DNA of 10,000 bases, taken from contig JASPKP010008057.1 in the NCBI GenBank assembly GCA_030674155.1, positions 1 through 10,000 of the forward strand, written 5' to 3'. Positions within the stretch are counted from its first letter, which is position 1. Each line of letters starts with the position of its first letter. The notes beneath the pieces are model-generated. The model was given only the letters and a program-made list of their open reading frames with translations, ran no database searches and was not told where the DNA came from. Source of the DNA: Stramonita haemastoma. Lineage: Eukaryota; Mollusca; Gastropoda; Neogastropoda; Muricidae. The translations under genes were made by a program, and so were the position numbers. Positions 1 through 6,781 of this stretch are shown here, piece by piece.

Positions 1-59
1 CCACCATACTCCTCCCCCCCAAACCTCCTCCCCCCTACATCTACCCCCACCATACTCCT
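1..59. repeat. C-rich tandem repeat edge, 46-bp period
   Basis: The 13-base word CCACCATACTCCT occurs at 1-13 and again at 47-59, a period of 46 bases, with C-rich sequence between (C7 at 14-20, C6 or longer near 31-35, C5 at 44-48). The window probably starts inside, or at the end of, a C-rich minisatellite whose other units lie upstream. Confidence 0.5.
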
Positions 60-72
60 AGAGTACTGTCCA

Positions 73-219
73 CAGTGTTATGTATGTATGGTAATGGCTC
101 TGATATGTTTAAATTAACACATTCAAACATTTTTTTTAAAGAGAAAGAGCGACGGCTCGCAGTGTTATATATGTATGGATAATGGCTCTGATATGTGTGA
201 ATGGAAACATGTAAACATT
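73..219. repeat. Diverged direct duplication, about 87-bp period
   Basis: Positions 73-134 and 160-219 align: both start CAGTGTTAT, continue through TAATGGCTCTGATATGT and end in AAACATTT. There are a one-base indel and several substitutions in the second half. It is a local tandem duplication with no coding signal. Confidence 0.75.
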
Positions 220-856
220 TCTCATTTATTACGTTTATCAGGGCTTGCCAGAATTCTCCACCTACTGCACATTGCCAAAACATGTCTTCTCCTGTTGGTT
301 TCTGATTTACAAACATTACAAAGGTTACTGTTTGTCGCTCCCATTTCTTTTAAAGTAACTTTTTGCCGACATCTGTGTGTCATTCTTATTTGAACTCATT
401 TTATTTTGATGTCAGAGATATTGTACACACGCAGGAAGCCTTTTTTTTTTTTTTTTTTTTTAAATCAATCTCAATAGTTAGTTTTCTATCCCACTTTTCA
501 CTGTGTTTTGAAGGAACATTGTCACACATGAATTATATTGTAAAAGAGTTTTTATCCTTTAAACACTGATGTTATTTATTCGGACAAGCATGCACGCTTG
601 GGCGGTTGTTATCATTGATTTTTACGTTTCTTTTTTGTATCATTATCAGTCAATGTTGATTTATAATCACAAAAAGTAACACAATTTCTGGTAGCATTGT
701 GCATTGCTTTTAAAGTGATCGTATTATGCAATACAGTTTCCATTTCCAAGCATGAGATTTGCTATACAACAAACGCTTTTATTCACCCATGTTTCGGTTC
801 TGCGTTATTATTCGTTGTACTGCATTGGACTGTGTGGCCTTGTGTTGCTTTCCTCT
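220..856. other. Unique AT-rich sequence, no gene seen
   Basis: This stretch holds no convincing coding frame, RNA gene or transposon remnant. The only simple sequence of note is an uninterrupted T21 run at 441-461. The T run could be the poly(A) of a minus-strand retroposed sequence, but no body or target-site duplication is recognisable next to it. Confidence 0.6.
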
Positions 857-1022
857 GTGGTGGTGGTGGTGATATGTGTTGGTGGTGGTGTGTGTGTGTG
901 TGTGTTGGGGATCTGATATGTGTTGACTTTTTCTCACGGAGAATGGTGTGTGTGTGTGTTGTGTGTGTGTGTGTGTGTGTGTGTGCGTGCGTGCGTGTGT
1001 GTGTGCGGGCGCGCGCGCGTGT
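857..1022. repeat. Compound (TGG)n / (TG)n / (CG)n microsatellite
   Basis: TGG units at 857-870 and 880-889 pass into TG at 889-904. A second TG tract runs from 946, changes to GTGC units near 985 and ends in a CG block at 1010-1019. The word TGATATGTGTTG occurs just after each of the first two sub-tracts (near 870 and 913), so the tract partly arose by local duplication. Cys/Val-rich and His/Thr-rich frames here are repeat translations. Confidence 0.9.
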
Positions 1023-1058
1023 AAAACGGCTATTCATATCTAGTGATTTTAGAACACA

Positions 1059-1079
1059 CCCACCCCACCCCCCACCCCC
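1059..1079 (-). repeat. G-quadruplex motif on the minus strand
   Basis: Four C runs of 3, 4, 6 and 5 bases are separated by single A bases. On the minus strand this gives four G runs with one-base loops, the arrangement known to favour stable G-quadruplexes. An A-rich tract follows at 1082-1097. Confidence 0.65.
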
Positions 1080-1311
1080 TGAAAAAAAAGAAAAAAAGTT
1101 GAAAGGGACTCAAGACAACCTCTGCACCACGCTTGAAATTCCAAAGTAACAAGAACAATAATTAAACAATAACTGCAAAAACAATGTTAGAGAACATTGT
1201 GGAACAAAAGTAACTATAATACTGAAATGCAAAATGATTGGACTTCTTATTCACGCTAAAACAATGCCCGACAATAGTGAAGGTCCAGATAAAACTCGAT
1301 CCAGTGATAAA

Positions 1312-1500
1312 CTAGACACAGCAGGTGACGATGATTTTAAAATGTTCACACTGAAAAAGAATATGACTATTTGGTAACTCATTACCACAAACACAGTTTA
1401 CATTCTTCCAGTGTTTTGTCCTGAATGCATTTAGTTTACATCTGTACATGACGGATAACACATTTCTGCGATTATAGCAACAGGAAACTTTGTTTTCCAA
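1312..1500 (-). pseudogene. LINE ORF2 C-terminal zinc-knuckle fragment
   Basis: On the minus strand a 62-codon frame reads through RCKLNAFRTKHW and then CVCGNELPNSHILFQC, ending at a stop at 1312-1314. The second segment fits C-x1-C-x7-H-x4-C, the CCHC knuckle near the C terminus of many non-LTR retrotransposon ORF2 proteins; the cysteines and histidine lie at 1348-1395. The preceding basic segment (R-x-K-L-x-A-F-R-T-K) resembles the R-L-R-x-G/N-x-x-x-T-K block that comes before the knuckle in RNase H-bearing LINEs. An in-frame stop lies two codons upstream, so no intact start exists. It belongs with the RNase H fragment at 1571-1787, which is upstream on the same strand but one frame off. 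The family call rests on motif order and spacing. The clade is not determined. Confidence 0.72.
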
Positions 1501-1570
1501 AAGTTACAATACTTTGAAAATTTACTACATTACTTGTGCAAAAAATCATCAAGATGATGGCCAGAATCGC

Positions 1571-1787
1571 TCATATTTTTTTCTCTCCGAAATTTTGCAT
1601 GAAGCTGTGTCCCTCATACAGAGTTAATGAAGTATTTTCTTTCACAAGAATCATTTCTAAACTTCCCTCCATATTTTGCAAGTCCGTCAACGTTTTCATT
1701 GAAATTGATTCCACAGCACAGTGTGAGGGAACCCAACGGAAAGAAATAGTACGACCTCTTAAAATCACAACATGCACTAAATGCCCC
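1571..1787 (-). pseudogene. LINE RNase H domain fragment
   Basis: The minus-strand translation contains GRTISFRWVPSHCAVE, with WVPSHC encoded at 1718-1735. The pattern (I/V)-x-F-x-W-V-P-S-H-C/x-G-(I/V) is the late RNase H strand and histidine loop typical of LINE-encoded RNase H. In intact proteins it is followed by G-N-E-x-A-D-x-L-A; here that stretch is replaced by divergent residues, so the aspartate of the active site is missing. The later ENTSLTLYE also resembles the linker after RNase H in such proteins. A stop follows at 1571, and the zinc-knuckle fragment comes next in another frame. The upstream side ends at a TG/CG microsatellite (1788-1865), beyond which I found no reverse transcriptase motif. 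It is a dead fragment of an autonomous retrotransposon, not a host gene. Confidence 0.75.
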
Positions 1788-1805
1788 TGTGTGTGTGTGT
1801 GTGTG

Positions 1806-1856
<51 letters not shown>

Positions 1857-1865
1857 CGCGTGCGT
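1788..1865. repeat. (TG)n followed by (CG)n
   Basis: TG repeats with one TT interruption run to 1847, then CG units run to about 1865. The tract directly abuts the LINE RNase H fragment and marks its recognisable 5' limit. A CG block at the 3' end of a TG tract recurs elsewhere in the window. Confidence 0.92.
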
Positions 1866-2169
1866 ATTCGTGCGCCTAAGCGCAAATGTATGAATGAATT
1901 AACTCATATATTTATTTGTTTATCTGTGTTTATTATCCTTTAGGGCGTTTATTTCTCCATATGTACGTCTCATCTTTGTATGGTTGGCCTTTTCATTGCT
2001 TTATTCATAAGAGGCTTTTTTTTCTACTATTATTTTCCACGTAAATAGTCAAGCAGTAGTATGGGAGACAAGCAGACAGCAGAAAAGAAAAGTGTATATA
2101 TGCAGTTACTTCCCTTACACCAGAATATCTAATTCTTTCAGACGCAGGCACATCTTCCCCCTTTCTTTT

Positions 2170-2171
<2 letters not shown>
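1866..2171. other. Unique sequence, no gene seen
   Basis: This is AT-rich unique DNA between two microsatellites. I see no reverse transcriptase motif that would extend the neighbouring LINE fragments and no other coding or RNA feature. Confidence 0.5.

Positions 2172-2253
<82 letters not shown>
2172..2253. repeat. (CT)41 microsatellite
   Basis: An uninterrupted 82-bp CT tract runs directly into the LINE coding remnant at 2254. As a pure polypyrimidine strand with mirror symmetry it could form intramolecular triplex DNA. It stays in frame with the LINE remnant as Ser-Leu codons, which is coincidental. Confidence 0.95.
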
Positions 2254-2255
<2 letters not shown>

Positions 2256-2451
2256 GGCTTGCTTACATAATAACCTGTGCTGTCCAGTATTAGATGATGT
2301 TAGGCAGAATTACATCACTGTAAAATATAGTTGGCAGCCTAATTCTTTTCGACTCTGTTTACTCATGGCGTCAAGTCAGCCGGAGGTTGTGCGTAGCCTC
2401 ACTTTATATTTGTGTAAAGCTTTCAGAATAAGAGATATATTGTTGTCGTAG
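2254..2451 (+). pseudogene. C-terminal end of a second LINE ORF2
   Basis: Sixty-five codons after the CT tract end in a stop at 2449-2451. The frame contains CCPVLDDVRQNYI, then FRLCLLMASSQPEVV, then YLCKAFRIRD. This order matches the extreme C terminus of many invertebrate non-LTR ORF2 proteins: the last cysteine of the zinc knuckle in an H-x-x-x-x-C-P-x-(Y/L)-x-D/E-x-R context, a short spacer, a block of the type F-x-x-L-M-S/A-S, and a helix ending in L-A-x-Y/F-x-x-x-A-F-x-x-R shortly before the stop. Upstream residues, including the first cysteines of the knuckle, are lost at the (CT)41 junction. No stop interrupts the surviving frame, so this fragment is younger or less decayed than the one at 1312-1787. 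The downstream 3' UTR and tail (2452-2626) support the reading. The clade is uncertain. Confidence 0.68.
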
Positions 2452-2626
2452 GTCATATTTGTGTATCTGACTTTTTTATACAGTAACTTTTGTTGTTGTT
2501 ATTGGGTTGTTTCGGTTTTTTTCCCCTCTCACCAAAATACTAAGCAGCTCGGCAACCCCCCTTCATGTATGGGCCAATGGCCTTTTTGTGAATAAAGTTT
2601 TCGAGTTCGAGTTCGAGTTTGAGTTC
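2452..2626 (+). mobile_element. LINE 3' UTR with hexamer tail
   Basis: The sequence after the LINE stop codon reads as a 3' UTR. It has a GGCC-AAT-GGCC inverted repeat at 2572-2582, an AATAAA at 2591-2596, and then hexamer units TCGAGT from 2601 to about 2626, where it changes into CT repeats. Short tandem repeats instead of poly(A) are the known 3' terminus of several LINE clades (CR1/L2-like, I-like). The position immediately after an ORF2 C terminus makes this the probable 3' end of that copy. Confidence 0.62.
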
Positions 2627-2671
2627 TCTCTCTCTCTGGACGTAAAACAAGTCTTGTGTCCCTTTGACTTG

Positions 2672-2675
<4 letters not shown>

Positions 2676-2761
<86 letters not shown>

Positions 2762-2779
2762 CGCGCGCGCGCGTGTGTG
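2676..2779. repeat. (TG)n(CG)n(TG)n, strictly alternating
   Basis: The 104-bp tract alternates purine and pyrimidine without a break: TG to 2753, CG to about 2773, then TG. This is the classical Z-DNA-prone composition, with the CG core as the most favourable part. It lies between the 3' end of a plus-strand LINE and a possible 3' end of a minus-strand element. Confidence 0.95.
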
Positions 2780-2860
2780 AACAAGAATAAGAACATCCTT
2801 TACTGCCGTAGAAGCCCAGAAGGCTTGTAGACACAAGTAAACAAGTTTATAAAGGAAAAA
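2780..2860 (-). mobile_element. Possible inverted 3' end of another LINE
   Basis: Read on the minus strand, this stretch ends in AGTAAAGGATG followed by TTCTTATTCTTGTTC, two and a half hexamer units of the form TTCTTR. That matches in layout the plus-strand LINE terminus at 2591-2626 (AATAAAG then TTCGAG units). The body is too short and diverged to show coding sequence, and the inner boundary is arbitrary. It could also be unrelated simple sequence. Confidence 0.35.
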
Positions 2861-3345
2861 AAAGTCACCTAAGGTGCATGCAATTCAAGCATACTTTGCA
2901 AATGGCCCTTAAAAATCACCTAACTAATAAATTGCTTGGAATCAAATTATCAATACACAGAGACTCGATTTGTTCAGAAAAAAAACACGTCAGATTGTTG
3001 CACTGCTTTCAGTAGATTTTTATTTCATAAATCATAAAATTTATTTTATTTGATTATTTAGACCGGTGCAGTGTCAGAGGGGGGGAAAATGAGGTTTCAC
3101 TCTGCTGTCTGTCTAGCAGGTTTCCATGCTAGTAGGGGTTGACCTTTCAAGTGCAGTGGGGTCATGTTATTCACAGGTTTAGATACAACATGACTTTTTT
3201 TTTTTATCCCCAGTTGGTTTTTCTTCTTTAATCTGTTTCTGTTTTCTCTTCTCTTTTAATTTTTTATTTTATTATTTTTTTTACAATTTTTGAAAAAAAA
3301 ATCTTAAAGCCTAACATCCCCGAGCGTGAACAGACCTGAGAATAA
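2861..3345. other. Unique sequence, no gene seen
   Basis: This is AT-rich DNA with several A and T runs and an AAC run near 3347-3358. I found no coding, RNA or transposon signal here. A T-run followed by CCCCAG near 3190-3212 resembles a splice acceptor but has no open exon behind it. Confidence 0.5.
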
Positions 3346-3364
3346 TAACAACAACAACAGCACG

Positions 3365-3459
3365 AACACACACACACACACACACACACACCACACACAC
3401 ACACACCACACACACACACACACTCTCTCTCTCTCTCTCTCTCTCTCCCCCCCCCCCCC
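3365..3459. repeat. (CA)n(CT)n C13 compound microsatellite
   Basis: CA repeats with two CC interruptions (3365-3422) change to CT repeats (to 3446) and then to a run of 13 C bases (3447-3459). Successive tracts differ by one base per unit, which suggests stepwise slippage from one array. Confidence 0.95.
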
Positions 3460-3675
3460 TACACTGTCTTGAGTTTGTTTTATGTGTATTGTGTGGTCTG
3501 GTTTAAAAGATAATCCTCATTCTTTTATTTTTTGTCACATAGGTTAATATTTGCGGTTTGAAAGTTTTAGAAGTCAATTTTCTTGATTTTCTTTTTGTGG
3601 GAGGAAGGATGAAAAAAAAAGTTGTGCAAACTTAATCGTTTACCCTCAATACATATCACTTTGGTTTGACTTGAC

Positions 3676-4220
3676 ACAACACCACCACCACCATCACAAC
3701 CACACTACACCACCACCACCACACACCACCACCACCCACACCACCATCACCACCACCACCACCACCACCATCACCACCACCACCACACCATCACCACCAC
3801 CACCACCACCATCACCAACCACCACCACCACCACACCACCACCACCACCACCACACAACCACCACCACCACCACCACCACCACCACCACCACCACCAACC
3901 ACCACCACCACCACCACCACCACCACCACCACCACCACCACCACCAACCACCACCACCACCACCACCACCACACCAATCCACCACCACCACACCACCCAC
4001 CACACCATCACCACCACCCCCACCATCCACCACCACCACCACCACCAACCCAACCACCACAACCATCACCACCACCACCACCATCACCAACCATCACCAC
4101 CACCACCAACCACCACCACCACCACCACCCCAAACCACCACCACCACCAACAACACCACCACCACCATCACCAACCACCACCACCACCATCACCAACCAC
4201 AACCACCACCACCACCACCA
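3676..4220. repeat. 545-bp (CCA)n trinucleotide array
   Basis: The array is almost wholly CCA/CAC/ACC, interrupted by ATC (CATCAC), AACC and ACACC variants at irregular intervals. No G occurs on the plus strand within the array, so it is a strand-asymmetric A/C tract. It gives long open frames in several phases (poly His/Thr/Pro on plus, Trp/Gly/Val on minus), none with natural composition. Clusters of interruptions, such as CATCACCAACCACCACC repeated near 4083, 4168 and 4189, show secondary duplication of larger units. Confidence 0.95.
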
Positions 4221-4498
4221 TATTTAGGAACACCACAGATGAGAAACCACTCGTCTCTTGCACTCAGCTCTGGCTCTCAAAAAAGGAAAACAAGTCACAT
4301 GTGCTGGCATGTCCATTTTGCTGACGTCCACAGAAGGAATAACTAACCCATAAAAACCTGAAATCGCTGCCATTGTTGCCACATAACAAAACACACTCTC
4401 CTCTGCCAACAAACAAGCGTGTGTGCGCCGCACTCATTCACACACACTCTATAGCCTCCACAGGTGCATACGTTTTTCTGAGTGTGCGGGGGAAGGAA
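4221..4498. other. Unique sequence, no gene seen
   Basis: This is mixed-composition DNA after the CCA array. A 69-codon minus-strand frame (4224-4433) is open but shows no domain, composition or splice context that I can support as a gene. Confidence 0.5.
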
Positions 4499-4543
4499 TA
4501 AAAAGAAAAAAAAAAGAAAAGAAAGGAAAAGAAAAGAAGAAAA
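4499..4543. repeat. A-rich purine tract
   Basis: A simple A/G tract (AAAGAAAAG-like units) on the plus strand, and a polypyrimidine run on the minus strand. Confidence 0.8.
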
Positions 4544-4719
4544 TTTAGACGCAAGTTTGACCCTCAATAGGGAGTTCCTCCCCACCTCCTTTACCAACCC
4601 CCTCCCACCACAATCAATGGGGTCCCTTCTCTTCTCTCTCCACACAACACCGGTTCAGGGCTGAAAATTCAGTGTAACAAATGCACAAATAAATACAATG
4701 ATATTGTCATCTTTCTCTC

Positions 4720-4960
4720 GCTCTTTTCTCGCCGCCCTCCCCTACAGCGAACAATCGCCCACCAGCACAAGTAACCCGCCTTCAAAAGAACATGGCCGTC
4801 ATTATTATTTCCCGCCATTGAACAGTAAAATTATGGATCGGAAATCAAACGCACAGGATATTGTGAGATCACCGCGTGCGCGTGCACAGGTGAAAAGAAA
4901 CTGCTGCTCTCCCTTGGTTCCATATCAGTTGTTGACAATCTTTGACAAGCGCTCCAATGG
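4720..4960 (+). promoter_or_regulatory. Weak TATA-less promoter-like motif cluster
   Basis: This stretch has more CpG by eye than its surroundings. It carries TTTCCCGCC at 4808-4816, which matches the E2F consensus TTTSSCGC. AACATGGC lies near 4789, CCGCCATT near 4812 (both YY1-like on one strand or the other), and CCAAT at 4954-4958. A 101-codon plus-strand frame (4698-5003) overlaps it but has no recognisable domain and ends without a donor site I trust. Short motifs occur by chance, so this is only a candidate. Confidence 0.15.
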
Positions 4961-5046
4961 GCTTTTGTGCGGCCTTCTGAAGGGGCCAGGGTATTGGGGT
5001 TGACTGCAAAAGAGCGATATTACAGGCAATTCTTCTTCATAAGCAA

Positions 5047-5066
5047 AAACCCCTTGCTAGGGGTTT
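5047..5066. other. Perfect 8-bp hairpin
   Basis: AAACCCCT at 5047-5054 and AGGGGTTT at 5059-5066 are exact reverse complements around a four-base loop (TGCT). It resembles a bacterial terminator stem but lacks a T run and sits in eukaryotic DNA. It could be a relic of a transposon terminus or chance. Confidence 0.6.
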
Positions 5067-5167
5067 GGAGGGATTTGTGTCTATGACCGTCAATGAATAA
5101 TGACTTCAGCAACAACTAAAGAACTGGAATATCGCCACCCCCTCCTCCTCCTCCTCCTACACCCCTC

Positions 5168-5335
5168 ACCCCCCCAAAAAAAAGAAAGAAGAAAAGACGA
5201 AAAAAAAAGAAAAGAGAGAAGAGAAAAAGAAAAGGGAGGGGGAGAGGGGCTTACGGAGGGGGGTAAAAATGGTTGTATGCGTTAAAGAAAGAAAAGAGAG
5301 ACAAAATACAGAGAAAAAAGAGAAAAAAAATAAAG
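5168..5335. repeat. A/G-rich degenerate purine tract
   Basis: AAAG/GAAA-like units with GGGAGG islands form a mostly purine strand, broken by a short mixed segment near 5248-5284. It leads into the ordered GAA array and probably shares its origin. Confidence 0.8.
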
Positions 5336-5749
5336 AAGAATTGCAAAGAAGAAGAAGAATTGCAAAGTAGAAGAAGAATTTGAAGAAGGAGAAGAAGAAT
5401 TTGAAAAAGAATTTGAAAAAAGAAGGCAAAAAAGAAGAATGCAAAGAAGAAGAAGAATGCAAAGAAAAAGAATGCAAAGAAGAAGAATGCAAAGAAGAAG
5501 AAGAAGAATGCAAAGAAGAATGCAAAGAACAATGCAAAGAAGAAGAAGGAGAAGAAGAAGAAGAAGAAGAAGAAGAAGAAGAAGAAGAAGAAGAAGAAGA
5601 AGAAGAAGAAGAAGAAGAAAGCGAAGCAGAAAAATTTGAAGAAAAATTTGAAAAAGAAGAATTTGAAAAATAATTTGAAGAAGAAGAAGAAGAAGAAGAA
5701 GAAGAAGAAGAAGAAGAAGAAGAAGAAGAAGAAGAAGAAGAAGAAGAAG

Positions 5750-5751
<2 letters not shown>
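5336..5751. repeat. (GAA)n array with embedded 9-bp units
   Basis: The array has two pure blocks, (GAA)23 at 5551-5619 and (GAA)25 at 5677-5751. The first part is built of GAA runs punctuated by AATTGCAAAG (5339, 5358) and seven copies of AATGCAAAG (starts 5438, 5456, 5471, 5486, 5507, 5519, 5531). Spacings of 18, 15, 15, 21, 12 and 12 are all multiples of three. A GAATTTGAA variant recurs near 5388-5410 and 5635-5680. The Glu/Lys-rich frame through it (5380-5673) is a by-product of this three-base phasing. Long pure GAA is known to form triplex or sticky DNA. Confidence 0.95.

Positions 5752-5789
<38 letters not shown>
5752..5789. repeat. (CAA)n tract
   Basis: About 12 CAA units follow the second GAA block with no break in three-base phase, consistent with a G-to-C change spread by slippage. 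Confidence 0.95.
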
Positions 5790-5800
5790 GAATTAGAATT

Positions 5801-5807
5801 TTCTTTT

Positions 5808-5839
<32 letters not shown>

Positions 5840-5880
5840 TTTTCTTTCTTTCTTTCTTTCTTTCTTTCCTTTTTCTTTTT
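5801..5880. repeat. (CTTT)n pyrimidine tract
   Basis: CTTT tetranucleotides with T-rich interruptions. Purine sequence lies upstream on this strand and pyrimidine sequence here, so the two flanks could pair imperfectly, for example with AAAGAAAG near 5284. Confidence 0.92.
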
Positions 5881-5985
5881 CCTCAACAATACCACCAGGT
5901 GTGTGGGAAAGCAACTGCCCCCCTGAAGGAAATAATGCCTCAGTCCAAACTTTTTATCGCTACATTGAGTTGGTCGTGAGTTTTG

Positions 5986-6013
5986 GTGTGCGTGCGTGCG
6001 TGCGTGCGTGCGT

Positions 6014-6055
<42 letters not shown>

Positions 6056-6103
6056 CGTGCGTGCGCGCGTGTGTGCGTGCACTCTTGCGCGCGTGCATGC
6101 GTG
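5986..6103. repeat. (GTGC)n(TG)n(GTGC)n microsatellite
   Basis: GTGC tetramers (5988-6012) flank a central TG tract (6014-6050) and resume on the other side with CG-rich variation. Most of it alternates purine and pyrimidine. Confidence 0.92.
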
Positions 6104-6293
6104 TTTTTTTTTTTAGATTGATTTTATTTATTTATTCTTTTATATCGAGGATAGTGGAATAAGCACTCATGCGCTTTTTTACATCCAGTCCCCGTGTGTA
6201 TGCATTTTTGTAAATCTTGTCGTCTGTTCCTACCGGCACACGATGGCGTACTCTTACGAAAAGCGAAACAGGATTTAACATGCGCGCAATATG

Positions 6294-6298
<5 letters not shown>
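6104..6298 (-). mobile_element. Probable polyadenylated retroposon end
   Basis: Read on the minus strand, a non-repetitive body ends with GATATAAAAGAATAAATAAA, then AATC, then a run of 11 A bases (T11 at 6104-6114 on plus). Overlapping AATAAA signals a few bases before an A run are the signature of a reverse-transcribed polyadenylated RNA: a LINE or SINE 3' end or a processed copy. The body (about 6125-6298) is open in two minus frames, but neither matches a family I recognise. Microsatellites on both sides hide the 5' end and any target-site duplication. Confidence 0.45.
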
Positions 6299-6372
<74 letters not shown>

Positions 6373-6475
6373 TGTGCGTGCCTGCGTGTGTGCATGCATG
6401 CGCGTGCATGCGTGTGTGTCTGCATGCGCTCGCCAGCGCGCGTGTGCGCGCGCGTGTGCTCGCGCGTGTGCCTAC
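6299..6475. repeat. (TG)n then TG/CG/CA mixed alternating tract
   Basis: About 36 pure TG units (6299-6370) pass into degenerate TGCATGCG-type sequence and CG-rich sequence up to 6475. Most of the 177 bp keeps purine-pyrimidine alternation. Confidence 0.93.
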
Positions 6476-6683
6476 GACCAGATGGCCTTTTTTGCTCAGA
6501 CCAAAGAGATTGTGCACACTCACCGATATACATATAAGATTTGTTGTTTTATATCTGTGCTCAAATGTGCGGACACATGTCCATGGCATGTGTGCTGTTG
6601 ACAGACACCAGAAACAGATAGGCAAAAATGTACATGCGAACAGACAGATAGGTGGACGGACAAACAGACGTACTGACAAAGCA
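6476..6683. other. Unique spacer with a small inverted repeat
   Basis: No gene is visible. ACACATG at 6573-6579 and CATGTGT at 6587-6593 are reverse complements around a centre containing the palindrome CCATGG. Just before the CA tract, words of the type ACAGACAGATAGG and GGACGGACAAACAGACG give a degenerate GACA/GATA texture (about 6600-6680). Confidence 0.55.

Positions 6684-6781
<98 letters not shown>

Noticed and set aside
1866..2171. Reverse transcriptase domain upstream of the LINE fragments
   Set aside because: I looked for a catalytic Y/F-x-D-D context on both strands and found no convincing one.
3671..4324. Long His/Thr/Pro-rich open frame and its Trp/Gly/Val minus-strand counterparts
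   Set aside because: They are direct translations of the CCA array, open in several frames at once, with no natural domain outside the repeat.
4321..4330. CRE-like site TGACGTCC
   Set aside because: A single imperfect short motif with no supporting promoter context.
4720..4771. Splice acceptor (pyrimidine tract then CCTACAG at 4741-4747) and nearby GTAACC
   Set aside because: A plausible acceptor on its own, but the implied exon is 24 bases and encodes nothing recognisable.
5339..5540. CRISPR-like array because of regularly spaced AATGCAAAG
   Set aside because: Units are 9 bp, spacers are GAA repeats of variable length, and the setting is eukaryotic.
5251..5926. Glu/Lys-, Arg-, Phe- and Leu-rich open frames over the GAA/CTTT region
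   Set aside because: Composition follows entirely from GAA, CAA and CTTT units. Frames on both strands are equally open.
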